Assembly (NCBI GenBank): GCA_015487435.1
Contig: WFPU01000218.1
Coordinates: 1 to 10,261, forward strand
DNA length: 10,261 bases
Origin: Sulfurimonas sp.
GTDB taxonomy: Bacteria > Campylobacterota > Campylobacteria > Campylobacterales > Sulfurimonadaceae
Reading direction: 5' to 3'
Shown here: positions 1 through 6,831 of the stretch, one piece after another
Position numbering within the stretch: position 1 is the stretch's first letter
Layout: the number at the start of each line of letters is the position of its first letter
Notes under the pieces: model-generated
Told to the model about the DNA's origin: nothing
The model's input: only the letters and a program-made list of their open reading frames with translations
Database searches by the model: none
Made by a program: the position numbers and the translations under genes

Positions 1-42
1 GATATTTACAGTTGTTTGGAGGATGTCATGCGAAATATATAA
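1..42 (+). CDS. possible 3' end of an upstream gene (partial)
   Basis: Frame 1 is open from the window edge to a TAA at 40-42 and would encode DIYSCLEDVMRNI as a C-terminal tail. Frame 3 is also open, to a TAA at 60-62, and would end inside the direct repeat as ...NNMTFI. Both are too short to choose between with confidence or to assign a product. A gene ending here would put the first direct repeat copy just after a stop codon, as the second copy follows the nuclease gene. Confidence 0.3.
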   Translation, partial: DIYSCLEDVMRNI

Positions 43-47
43 ATAAT

Positions 48-78
48 ATGACTTTTATATAACCAATGCACATGTCAA
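48..78 (+). repeat. direct repeat, copy 1 (partner at 8215-8246)
   Basis: This 31-nt segment matches 8215-8246 in the same orientation with two C/T differences and one single-base gap, so 29 of 32 aligned positions agree. It contains the core TTTTATATAA and ends in ACATGTCAA. Both copies lie a few bases after a plus-strand stop codon. It could be an attachment-type repeat, a duplicated gene tail, or a shared promoter-like element, because one copy holds TATAAT. Confidence 0.75.
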
Positions 79-337
79 CACTTTCAAATATGTTAAATAT
101 TTCATGTTCATTCTTCATATTATTATCGGTTTCAATTTTTAATATTTTTATCTTATTAAGTTTATTCTTTGATGGAACATGCATGAAAAAATAAATTTTG
201 CTGTTGTAAGGTTGAGAATTAGAGGCTGTAAATACCTCTAATTATTATTTGTGCAAGATTTGGTCAAAGATGGCTTTTTCTCTTGGTCAATAACGCCATC
301 AGCTGCACTAATCATATATTAATAATTGAAATATAGT
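79..337. other. gene-poor stretch with one stem-loop
   Basis: I see no convincing gene here. A minus-strand ORF of 52 codons (184 down to 26) and one of 25 codons (315 down to 238) both lack a Shine-Dalgarno sequence. The octamer TTGGTCAA occurs twice (260-267 and 283-290). The only clear structure is the stem-loop at 217-243, listed separately. Confidence 0.5.
217..243. other. perfect 9-bp stem-loop
   Basis: The arms AATTAGAGG (217-225) and CCTCTAATT (235-243) pair perfectly around a 9-nt loop. It lies about 95 bases past the stop of the minus-strand gene at 338-862 and could end that transcript. Neither side carries a proper T-run (plus side ATTATTTG), so a standard intrinsic terminator is not well supported. 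Confidence 0.45.
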
Positions 338-862
338 CTACTTAAAATGATTAGAAAACTCTTCATACTTTTTTACTGCTTCATTAATTGTTATACCATA
401 TTGTGATTTCACATAATTTTCAGCAACTTGAGCGCTTCTAACATTCTCCAAAGCTTTATGAATTAGAATGACTAAAGCAAAAACTATCATCTCAAGACTT
501 TTCTGAGCATTTGCTTGTTGTATCCGTCTATTTGTTTTATAAACCAACTCCTGAATATTATCATTTGCAAATAATGCAACTTCAAATTGAAACTCCCTAT
601 AGCTATTGAATAAATCATCTATAACTTTTTTGTCTTGTTCCGCATATCCTTCTTTAATATCTATTAATTTTTTGGTAATTACATCCAATTTATAGCAATG
701 TTTCCACACAAGCTCTCTATTTTTTCTATATGTTTCTTCATCCAACTTTTTTCTATCCTGATTTTTGGTATATAACCATGTTCCAATTACACCTATCGCT
801 CCTATCGCGGCAGCAATATCTAAATTTATTCCAATACCTGTTAATGTAATATTACCAAACAT
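338..862 (-). CDS. hypothetical protein with one N-terminal membrane segment
   Basis: This 174-residue protein is not one I recognise. Residues about 13-31 (INLDIAAAIGAIGVIGTWLY) form a single hydrophobic segment followed at once by the positive stretch KNQDRKK. That predicts one membrane anchor with the rest in the cytoplasm. The remainder is charged and looks helical throughout (EETYRKNRELVWKHCYKLDVITKKL and on to the C-terminus), with a second apolar stretch near residues 124-136 (MIVFALVILIHKA). The ATG at 862-860 is backed by an AGGAAG ribosome site 4 bases upstream. A TATATT box lies a little further out (about 879-884). The overall shape resembles small anchored proteins of the DUF4760 kind often found in accessory DNA, but I see no diagnostic motif. 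It sits alone on the minus strand. Confidence 0.75.
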   Translation of the reverse strand: MFGNITLTGIGINLDIAAAIGAIGVIGTWLYTKNQDRKKLDEETYRKNRELVWKHCYKLDVITKKLIDIKEGYAEQDKKVIDDLFNSYREFQFEVALFANDNIQELVYKTNRRIQQANAQKSLEMIVFALVILIHKALENVRSAQVAENYVKSQYGITINEAVKKYEEFSNHFK

Positions 863-1031
863 ACTCTTCCTTCTAATTTTAATATAGAACTATTGAACAA
901 GTTAAACACTTATCAACAGTTGATTTTTCTCATAGCGACTTTGTAAATGAAAATCTTTATAAGGCAGTTATTTTATCTAAAATTCTATAATATTATTTTA
1001 AAGTTCCTTTGTTTAATCCTATTATTGCAGT

Positions 1032-1400
1032 TTACAAATGATACGCAACAACCATTCCCGCCACGTAAAACAGCTCAATTCCAAGATCAATGTCAAAGAA
1101 GAGCTTTTTATCCTTTAAATGTATAGGTCTTTCATTGAAACCGGGGATACTGCGTAGTTCTGCTAACTCTTTTATTCTACGGTAAAAATCCCACCAGTAA
1201 CCGATCAAGATAATAAAAAAGTAAACACTCGGATTCAACAAAAAGACAAGACCGACAATGACGGCTCTTGAATAGAAAACATATCCTTGTCCATTTTTTA
1301 ATAACGCATCGAGATAATCAGAGAAGAGGATAAATTTCCTTCTTTGGGAAAATTCAACGAAACTGCTGACCAAAAAAAGAAGAAGCAAAATCAGTGTCAC
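1032..1400 (-). CDS. small polytopic membrane protein, unknown function
   Basis: The protein has about 122 residues and no family I recognise. It shows three hydrophobic segments: an N-terminal one (VTLILLLLFLVSSFVEF), a central one (VIVGLVFLLNPSVYFFIILIGYWW) and a short C-terminal one (LGIELFYVAGMVVAY). A charged loop with the sequence RRIKELAELRSIPGFNERP separates the last two. I chose the GTG at 1400-1398 because AAAGG lies 7 bases before it. A longer form starting at TTG 1421 would add MKYKGWR, whose positive charges suit a cytoplasmic N-terminus, but it has no ribosome site. An in-frame TAG blocks any start further upstream. It diverges from the sensor kinase, with fewer than 100 bases between them, so the two may share control. 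Confidence 0.65.
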   Translation of the reverse strand: MTLILLLLFLVSSFVEFSQRRKFILFSDYLDALLKNGQGYVFYSRAVIVGLVFLLNPSVYFFIILIGYWWDFYRRIKELAELRSIPGFNERPIHLKDKKLFFDIDLGIELFYVAGMVVAYHL

Positions 1401-1428
1401 TCGCCAACCTTTGTATTTCAAGCAATGT

Positions 1429-1449
1429 GAAAATGTTTTCTGCTATACT
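1429..1449 (+). promoter_or_regulatory. promoter and small dyad upstream of the sensor kinase
   Basis: TGCTATACT at 1441-1449 is an extended -10 box (TGn followed by TATACT). It lies about 50 bases before the kinase ATG and upstream of the ribosome site AAGGTGAG at 1478-1485. Directly before it, GAAAA-TG-TTTTC (1429-1440) is a 12-base inverted repeat that could bind a regulator. No good -35 box is visible, which is common in Campylobacterota sigma-70 promoters. Confidence 0.55.
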
Positions 1450-1497
1450 TTACCATAAAAGAACATAAGATAAAAGAAAGGTGAGTGTGGGCTGTTA

Positions 1498-3336
1498 ATG
1501 AAATTATCACTTCTGTTTCTGTTCTTTTTTACTGTCATGCTTAATGCTGCCGAGCCTCTTCTCTTGACGGATAAAGTTTCCTACTATATAGATAAAACTT
1601 CTCAGCTCACGCAAAACACCATTCAGTCCAAAGAAGATCTGTTTCAAAAAAGTAGACGAAAGAGATTTACATTTCAAAAAGATACAAATACTACACTGTG
1701 GATACATTTTACACTGAACAACTCCTCTGAAAAAGTTAAATACTCCATTATAGAGTGCGTTGGAAACGGTATTTATCAGGCAGAACTTTATGATTTCAAA
1801 CATAGAACAATTGATATTATAGGTGCAGCAAGGCTCAATAAATTTCAGAAAGATGGGGGCTATGTTTTTAAGGTGAAAATAGCCCCGAAAAGTTCAATAG
1901 AGTACTATATGAAGGTTGTAAATCCTTATTCCACTTTAAAACTTGAGATGCTTTTGTGGGATAAAGATGCTTACGTTGAAGGAAAGAACACACTTTTTAT
2001 GAAGCTTCTTTTTTTAAATGTTTTGATGGGTATCTTACTTCTGTATAATTTGATGATATTCTTTTTTACAAAGGACAGGGCATACTTTTTTTATGCACTG
2101 ATTACACTTTCATCCATACTCTTTTCCATGTTGTACTCCAAATTTATAGATACCGGATACCTCTTCTTCTACCCAAGTCTTTTAGAACTCTATAAAACAC
2201 CTGTTGCACAATGGGCTCTCTTTGGGCTCTTCGTGTTTTCTCCATGGTTTGCCCGTTCGTTTTTGCAGCTGAAAACTATAATGCCGGATGTTGATCGCTA
2301 TTTCAAGTATCTGCCATTGGGCTTTTTAGTATTGACACTTTTAAGTGCAAACGGAATCATCTCGGCTTTTTTCACACTGTTGTATCTAATGGTTATGATC
2401 ATTATGCTCTTACGTATCTCTTTTTTGTTGCTTTTTCAAGGTGTCAAGGAGTCTCGTTATTATATTTCTGCATGGGCGGTTATTTTAATCGCTTTTTTGC
2501 TTGTCATCCTTGGACATTATGAGTTTATAGATATCACACCAAAGAGTTTTTATCTCTTACCGCTTGCATTGGGAGTGCGTGTTTTCATTCTTTCCATCGG
2601 TCTCTCAGCGCGCGTTCACTATGAAAGAGAAAAAAAAGAGCTTGCAAATGCCAAGCTGCTCGCATACCAAAAAGAGGAGACGAACCGTTTGGAGAGAGAG
2701 GTTGTAAAACGGACCAAAGAGCTCAATGAAGCACTCTCATTAAAAGAGCTGCTTCTAAAAGAGCTCCACCATCGTGTTAAAAACAATATGCAGATCATCA
2801 TCTCTCTTTTGCGACTTCAGGCAGACTCTTTAGATGATGAAAGACTGCAAAAGATGATGCAGCTTTCACAACAGCGCATCGAGGCGATGAGCAGTGTTCA
2901 TGAACTTCTTTATGCCGATAACAACATTGGTCTTGTTGATACAAAGCACTATTTTGCACGGCTCTTTGAAAAGCTCAAGAAGGCATATGCGATTCATGAC
3001 AACGTCAAACTACATCTTGAAACAGACTACAGCCTTGGTCTGAATCAGGCGGTATATGTCGGACTTATCGTTAATGAACTTCTTATCAATGCCTTGAAAT
3101 ATGCTTTTACAGATAAGGGCGGTACTATACACATCACACTGACTTTGCAGGACAAGCTCTATACCCTCATTGTGGCAGATGATGGAAAAGGCGGTAGTCT
3201 ACAATCTCCAGAGAGTTCTTTAGGCATGCTGCTTGTCAACACTTTGGTAGAGATACAACTTAAAGGCGAGATAGAGAGCAGCAGTGCAAATGGGGTCAAA
3301 CATACTATTACATTTCCAAAGGAAGAAGATGGCTGA
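1498..3336 (+). CDS. 7TM-DISM sensor histidine kinase, HisKA_2 type
   Basis: This is a 612-residue membrane-bound sensor kinase. A signal peptide covers about residues 1-18. An extracytoplasmic domain of the 7TMR-DISMED2 kind (about 22-160, with the typical TLWIHFTLNNSS stretch) is followed by seven membrane segments (about 168-372) and a charged coiled-coil linker (about 373-418). The phosphoacceptor region is ELHHRVKNNMQ, so the likely phosphorylated residue is His425, as in HisKA_2 kinases. The ATPase part has an N-box (NELLINALKYAF, Asn531), a G1 box (DDGKGG, 561-566) and a G2-like SLGMLLV. All catalytic boxes are present, so it should be active. DISMED2 domains are thought to bind carbohydrates or similar small ligands, but the actual signal cannot be read from sequence. 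It is translationally coupled to the regulator that follows. Confidence 0.93.
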   Translation: MKLSLLFLFFFTVMLNAAEPLLLTDKVSYYIDKTSQLTQNTIQSKEDLFQKSRRKRFTFQKDTNTTLWIHFTLNNSSEKVKYSIIECVGNGIYQAELYDFKHRTIDIIGAARLNKFQKDGGYVFKVKIAPKSSIEYYMKVVNPYSTLKLEMLLWDKDAYVEGKNTLFMKLLFLNVLMGILLLYNLMIFFFTKDRAYFFYALITLSSILFSMLYSKFIDTGYLFFYPSLLELYKTPVAQWALFGLFVFSPWFARSFLQLKTIMPDVDRYFKYLPLGFLVLTLLSANGIISAFFTLLYLMVMIIMLLRISFLLLFQGVKESRYYISAWAVILIAFLLVILGHYEFIDITPKSFYLLPLALGVRVFILSIGLSARVHYEREKKELANAKLLAYQKEETNRLEREVVKRTKELNEALSLKELLLKELHHRVKNNMQIIISLLRLQADSLDDERLQKMMQLSQQRIEAMSSVHELLYADNNIGLVDTKHYFARLFEKLKKAYAIHDNVKLHLETDYSLGLNQAVYVGLIVNELLINALKYAFTDKGGTIHITLTLQDKLYTLIVADDGKGGSLQSPESSLGMLLVNTLVEIQLKGEIESSSANGVKHTITFPKEEDG

Positions 3337-3988
3337 AAAGATACTTATTGTTGAAGATGAGGCATTGGTAGGACTTGAAATATCCTCAGCATTACAAAAA
3401 GAGTGTTACAGCGTGACAGGGATTGTGGACAATGCCGAAGATGCATTTCAAAAGATAGAGAAGGATATGCCTGACCTGGTTATAATGGATATCAATATAA
3501 ACGGCGATATAAATGGTATAGAAGCTTCCCATATCATTGAGTATGATTACAAGATTCCCATTATTTTCTTGACCGCCTACAATGATAAAGCCACCATAAA
3601 CAAAGCTATAGAATCATCGCCTTGCGGATACCTGATCAAGCCTTTTGATCGCCAGGCGCTCTATGCCGCTGTCAGTCTGGCACTGAGTAATAGAGCTAAA
3701 CCGGAGCTTATCACACTCTCACAAGAGTGCCAATACAAAGCAAATGCTTCAGAGCTGTATAAAAACGGTCAGAGTATCTCACTTACACCAAAAGAGAAAC
3801 AGCTTTTAGAACTGCTTTTACGAAACAGCAATAAACTTGTGTTATTTACAACAATAGAGAGCGAACTGTGGCCGGACAAGCTTGTCTCTGTGACGACACG
3901 GCGAACACTTATTCACCGGCTGAGAGAAAAACTTGGGACTCAAAGTATAGAGACAAAAAAAGATCAGGGCTGTATCTTAAAAATATAA
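3329..3988 (+). CDS. response regulator, receiver plus winged helix
   Basis: This 219-residue regulator is the partner of the kinase. The receiver domain (about 1-120) has the acidic pair Glu9/Asp10, the phosphorylation site Asp54 in VIMDI, Thr82 and Lys104 in LIKPF, so every key residue is present. The C-terminal part (about 135-219) looks like an OmpR/PhoB-type winged helix. SLTPKEKQLLELLL corresponds to the first helix, TTRRTLIHRLREKL (about 189-202) to the recognition helix, and the terminal GCILKI to the closing hairpin. The ATG at 3329 lies inside the end of the kinase gene (8-base overlap) and has AAGGAAG just upstream. A longer in-frame start at 3284 would only add read-through of the kinase end in another frame and has no ribosome site. 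It is likely a DNA-binding activator or repressor of neighbouring genes. Confidence 0.92.
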   Translation: MAEKILIVEDEALVGLEISSALQKECYSVTGIVDNAEDAFQKIEKDMPDLVIMDININGDINGIEASHIIEYDYKIPIIFLTAYNDKATINKAIESSPCGYLIKPFDRQALYAAVSLALSNRAKPELITLSQECQYKANASELYKNGQSISLTPKEKQLLELLLRNSNKLVLFTTIESELWPDKLVSVTTRRTLIHRLREKLGTQSIETKKDQGCILKI

Positions 3989-3997
3989 AATGTTTGG

Positions 3998-4027
3998 AAC
4001 GTTTCTGAAACGTTGTGATCTTATACT
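3998..4027 (+). promoter_or_regulatory. 17-bp perfect dyad with adjacent -10 box
   Basis: AACGTTTC-T-GAAACGTT (3998-4014) is a perfect inverted repeat. It starts 9 bases after the stop of the response regulator. TATACT at 4022-4027 fits a -10 box, and the dyad then covers the -35 region, as expected for an operator. The start point would fall near 4034, leaving a short leader to the yccF-like ATG at 4060. The dyad has no T-run after it, so it is not an intrinsic terminator. It is a candidate site for the adjacent winged-helix regulator (inference). Confidence 0.6.
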
Positions 4028-4059
4028 TCTTTTTGAACTTAAAGTTAAAAGGATACAAG

Positions 4060-4515
4060 ATGAAGACATTAGGAAACATTCTATGGCACTTCCCGTTTTT
4101 CGGGTTTATCACAGCAGGCTTCGTATATTTGATGGGGCTCTTATTGACAGCGACAGTCATTGCGGCACCTATTGGTTTAGGGCTTATGCAGCTAGGGCGC
4201 TTTTTGTTAACACCGTTTGGGCATCAAATGATCAATAAAAAAGATACAGCTTCAAAAATAGATCCGCGTTGGGACAAATACTCAAAGATAGTTATGATTC
4301 TATGGCTTCCAATAGGGGCTGTTTTAAGTGTAATATCGGCATTGCAGGCAATTGCTATGGCATTGAGCATCATTGGTATTCCCGTTGCTATCGTGATTGC
4401 TAAATCAATTCCGACGTACTTTAATCCTGTAAACAAAGTATGTGTCTCTACAGCAATGGCAGATGAGATCGAACGTACAAAAGTACAAACCAAACTAGCT
4501 AACGCAGGAGCATAA
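4060..4515 (+). CDS. YccF-family (DUF307) inner-membrane protein
   Basis: This 151-residue membrane protein matches the layout of YccF. The N-terminus reads KTLGNILWHFPFFGFITAGFV and is followed by a long hydrophobic stretch to about residue 45. Next comes the family-like RFLLTPFGHQMI (compare LSLVPYGNEAI in E. coli YccF), a polar loop of about 25 residues, and a second hydrophobic block containing SIIGIPVAIVIAK. The biochemical role of YccF proteins is unknown. I chose the ATG at 4060 because AAAAGG lies 7 bases upstream. An earlier ATG at 4015 has no ribosome site and lies upstream of the expected transcription start. The next gene begins one base after the stop, so the two are translated together. 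It is the first gene of the five-gene plus-strand run. Confidence 0.85.
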   Translation: MKTLGNILWHFPFFGFITAGFVYLMGLLLTATVIAAPIGLGLMQLGRFLLTPFGHQMINKKDTASKIDPRWDKYSKIVMILWLPIGAVLSVISALQAIAMALSIIGIPVAIVIAKSIPTYFNPVNKVCVSTAMADEIERTKVQTKLANAGA

Positions 4516-4516
4516 G

Positions 4517-4894
4517 ATGAGAAAGTTACTTAAACATACAGTTACAGGTTTTATAGGAGCCGGCATACTGCTGAGTTTGACAGGATGCGGAAAAACATAC
4601 AGTGATGAGCAGGTGCAGCAGAAGGTACTCAAGAAGGTGCATCTCAGTGAAAAATATTTCGACAATATCGTTGTAAAAACCGAGTTTTCTAAAAAAGTGG
4701 ATATTTTTGGGCAGGAAGCGGAAGTCTACAACTATCAGGTAGAAGCGAAAGCGAAAAAGGACTTTTGTGATGGTTTTAGAATATCTTTTACCCATGAGTG
4801 TAGAGGTCATGAGTATAAAACAGGAGAAGTCGTAAGAAAAAAAGGCACAGTTACAATGACACCTTTGGACAATATGCAAGAAGCGAATAAATAG
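4517..4894 (+). CDS. small lipoprotein of unknown function
   Basis: The 125-residue product starts with a classic lipoprotein signal. MRKLLKH is followed by a hydrophobic core and the lipobox LTGC, with Cys24 as the lipidated residue. The mature part of about 100 residues is mostly charged, with YSDEQVQQKVLKKVHLSEKYF just after the anchor. Two further cysteines (84 and 95, in FCDGF and HECRG) could form a disulphide in the periplasm. I recognise no domain. AGGAG ends 6 bases before the ATG, inside the end of the yccF-like gene, so it belongs to the same transcript. A small anchored protein coupled to YccF might be its accessory factor, but nothing in the sequence proves it. Confidence 0.8.
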   Translation: MRKLLKHTVTGFIGAGILLSLTGCGKTYSDEQVQQKVLKKVHLSEKYFDNIVVKTEFSKKVDIFGQEAEVYNYQVEAKAKKDFCDGFRISFTHECRGHEYKTGEVVRKKGTVTMTPLDNMQEANK

Positions 4895-4908
4895 AACAGG
4901 GAGCAATA

Positions 4909-6774
4909 ATGGCAGCAATGGGTTTCATACAGACAAAACAACAAAAGAGTTCATCTGCATCCATCATTGTCCCTGAAACATTTACACACGCTATCGTATT
5001 CGGACAGACCGGATGCGGTAAAACAACCGGTTTTATCTATCCAAACCTCCAAAACAGAATGCAACTCGGACATGGAATATTACTTTATGATTATAAGGGT
5101 AAAGAGCACCTCAGTGTCAAGTTTCTTGCGGCAAGACTCGGGCGGCTTGATGATGTGGTGGAGATAGGCAAACCTTGGGGAAAGAGCATCAATTTTCTGC
5201 AACATATGGGGGAGAATGATATTGAAATTTTTTTCAATCATGCTCTTAAAAACTCTCCTGAGAATGCATTTTGGTTTAACTCTGCCAAATCTTTGGGACA
5301 TGCTATTTTCAAGATCCTCACAGCACTCGAAGAGATCTATGAACCTTTACGAATAGTAGACAGAGAGAGGGAGCTTATTCAAACGAAAGGGTATATATCA
5401 ATTTCATCTTTTCGATACCCTACTACAAAAACAATAAAGTCACTGCTGGAAATTTGTTCCACTCATGGAGAGTTCGTAAAGTTCATGAACAATTTTGAGA
5501 CCTTAATAGAGTCTATTGAAGAGCTGCTTATCAAGCAGGCAAAATATACAGTCAAGAAGCTCAAGAGTAAATCCCAAAAACCACACTATAAGAGATTGAT
5601 AAGAAAACTAATAGCTCTTGAAAATATTATTGAAGAGAATAACCATTCACTGCGTACATTTGGTGGAGATTCCAATGAAAAGCTCTCACAACAAATTTTA
5701 GCGACTCTTACTGGACCTCTTGGTATGTTGGCACAAAACAAATACTTCAACACGAACAGTTATGACATCATCGAAGCACTGAACAGTGGCAAGATAGTTG
5801 TCTTGGATATGCAGGGAATCTCTGAAGCAATTATGGAAAATCTTAATAATGTTATTATGTATGAACTGACAAAACGAACAAAACGTTTTAATAACATACC
5901 GACTTCTATTTTTATAGATGAAGCACAGAAGGTACTCTCAAAGGAATATGAACTTCCTGTAGATATCCTAAGAGAAGCCAAAGTCGATATCTTTTTGGCA
6001 AGTCAAAACTCTGCACTCCTTATGGAAAAGATCTCTGAACAAAAGTATAATGCTCTCATTGGGAACCTTACACAGAAATATTATTTTAAAAATACCAAGG
6101 AGCAGCTTGTAGAGAGTGCACAAGAGCTCAATACTCTGGAGAGCTTTGAGTTTGTCACTTCCAAAGATGATTACAACCGTAGACAGAGTGCTCTGCCGAT
6201 TTTTATTACCCATTCCCAAAAGTTAAAAACAGAGTATATCTACCAAAACACTTTAGGTGTTTTAGAACATTATCTGCCGGCATATAAAAACGAACGACTG
6301 GTTCTACAGTATTTCGAAAAACTCTATAGAGAAGGAAAGGTAGTAACCATAAATATAAAAAATATGGAAGAAAAAGTAGTGAAATATTATAATGAAAAAG
6401 AGGAAGAAGATGTTGCAAATAAAATCAAAGAGTTACTTGAACAGATAGAGCCTATAGAGGAGATGGCTTCTATGGATGACACTGCAGAGAGGCTGGATAT
6501 ATCCTTTAAATGTCATACGTCTATCTCTTATGACCCTCATCAAGTGGCAAAAATCATGAAAGAAAAAAATCCTAATTGGAAATATAGCGATTTTACGATA
6601 GAGCACTCCAAAGATTATGATGAAGATGGAAACTCCGTTCATCAATTATATTTGACGGTAAATATTGCCAACAAAAGTATAGAAGAGATAACCATACTTT
6701 TGGATATGTACGCAGATGAAGAGGAGAAAGAGTATTATTTAGAAGAGCTTGAGAATATAAAAAAGATTGCGTAA
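4909..6774 (+). CDS. VirD4/TraG-like P-loop ATPase without membrane anchor
   Basis: This 621-residue ATPase has Walker A GQTGCGKTT (32-40, Lys38) preceded by HAIVF, and the following ILLYDYKGKEH resembles the segment after the P-loop in type IV coupling proteins. Walker B is SIFIDEAQK (Asp337, Glu338). The later DIFLASQNSALL (Gln366) and NALIGNLTQKYYFKN fit the C-terminal TraG/TraD region. Coupling proteins pump DNA in conjugation and normally start with two membrane helices. This one has none, because its Walker A begins at residue 32, so it should be soluble or rely on a partner. Residues about 150-240 form a charged helical insertion, and the C-terminal tail beyond about 470 is very acidic. 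AGGGAG lies 5 bases before the ATG. No relaxase or other type IV secretion gene is nearby. Family membership is well supported, but the role is open. Confidence 0.85.
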   Translation: MAAMGFIQTKQQKSSSASIIVPETFTHAIVFGQTGCGKTTGFIYPNLQNRMQLGHGILLYDYKGKEHLSVKFLAARLGRLDDVVEIGKPWGKSINFLQHMGENDIEIFFNHALKNSPENAFWFNSAKSLGHAIFKILTALEEIYEPLRIVDRERELIQTKGYISISSFRYPTTKTIKSLLEICSTHGEFVKFMNNFETLIESIEELLIKQAKYTVKKLKSKSQKPHYKRLIRKLIALENIIEENNHSLRTFGGDSNEKLSQQILATLTGPLGMLAQNKYFNTNSYDIIEALNSGKIVVLDMQGISEAIMENLNNVIMYELTKRTKRFNNIPTSIFIDEAQKVLSKEYELPVDILREAKVDIFLASQNSALLMEKISEQKYNALIGNLTQKYYFKNTKEQLVESAQELNTLESFEFVTSKDDYNRRQSALPIFITHSQKLKTEYIYQNTLGVLEHYLPAYKNERLVLQYFEKLYREGKVVTINIKNMEEKVVKYYNEKEEEDVANKIKELLEQIEPIEEMASMDDTAERLDISFKCHTSISYDPHQVAKIMKEKNPNWKYSDFTIEHSKDYDEDGNSVHQLYLTVNIANKSIEEITILLDMYADEEEKEYYLEELENIKKIA

Positions 6775-6781
6775 ATTTATT

Positions 6782-6831
6782 AAAAGGAGAAGATAGGCAA
6801 AGAAGCATCTATATACTGCATATGCAATGGA
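6782..6831 (+). other. coding-like leader of the M41 gene with strong SD but no usual start
   Basis: AAAAGGAG at 6782-6789 is the best ribosome site in this gap, yet the codon at proper distance in the peptidase frame is ATA (6793), not ATG, GTG or TTG. The frame stays open from 6784. Its translation (KEASIYCICNG before the TTG at 6832) resembles the FtsH lid helix (E. coli: NEAALFAARGN). Either an AUA start is used, or this is decayed coding sequence left from a longer ancestor. The gap also carries overlapping dyads TGCATATGCA (6817-6826) and TGCAAT-GG-ATTGCA (6823-6836). Confidence 0.5.

Noticed and set aside
26..184. Minus-strand ORF of 52 codons, MHVPSKNKLNK... start
   Set aside because: No ribosome site, strongly AT-biased codons and it runs straight through the direct repeat; looks like chance in AT-rich DNA.
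238..315. Minus-strand ORF of 25 codons (MISAADGVIDQEKKP start)
   Set aside because: The residues look protein-like, but there is no ribosome site, an in-frame stop lies just upstream and nothing supports a product.
3990..4238. Plus-strand ORF starting inside the regulator-to-YccF gap
   Set aside because: It overlaps the dyad and the YccF-like gene in another frame, has no ribosome site and shows no domain.
4526..4918. Minus-strand ORF opposite the lipoprotein gene
   Set aside because: It is antisense to a gene with a clear lipobox and ribosome site; its composition reflects the reverse of that gene.
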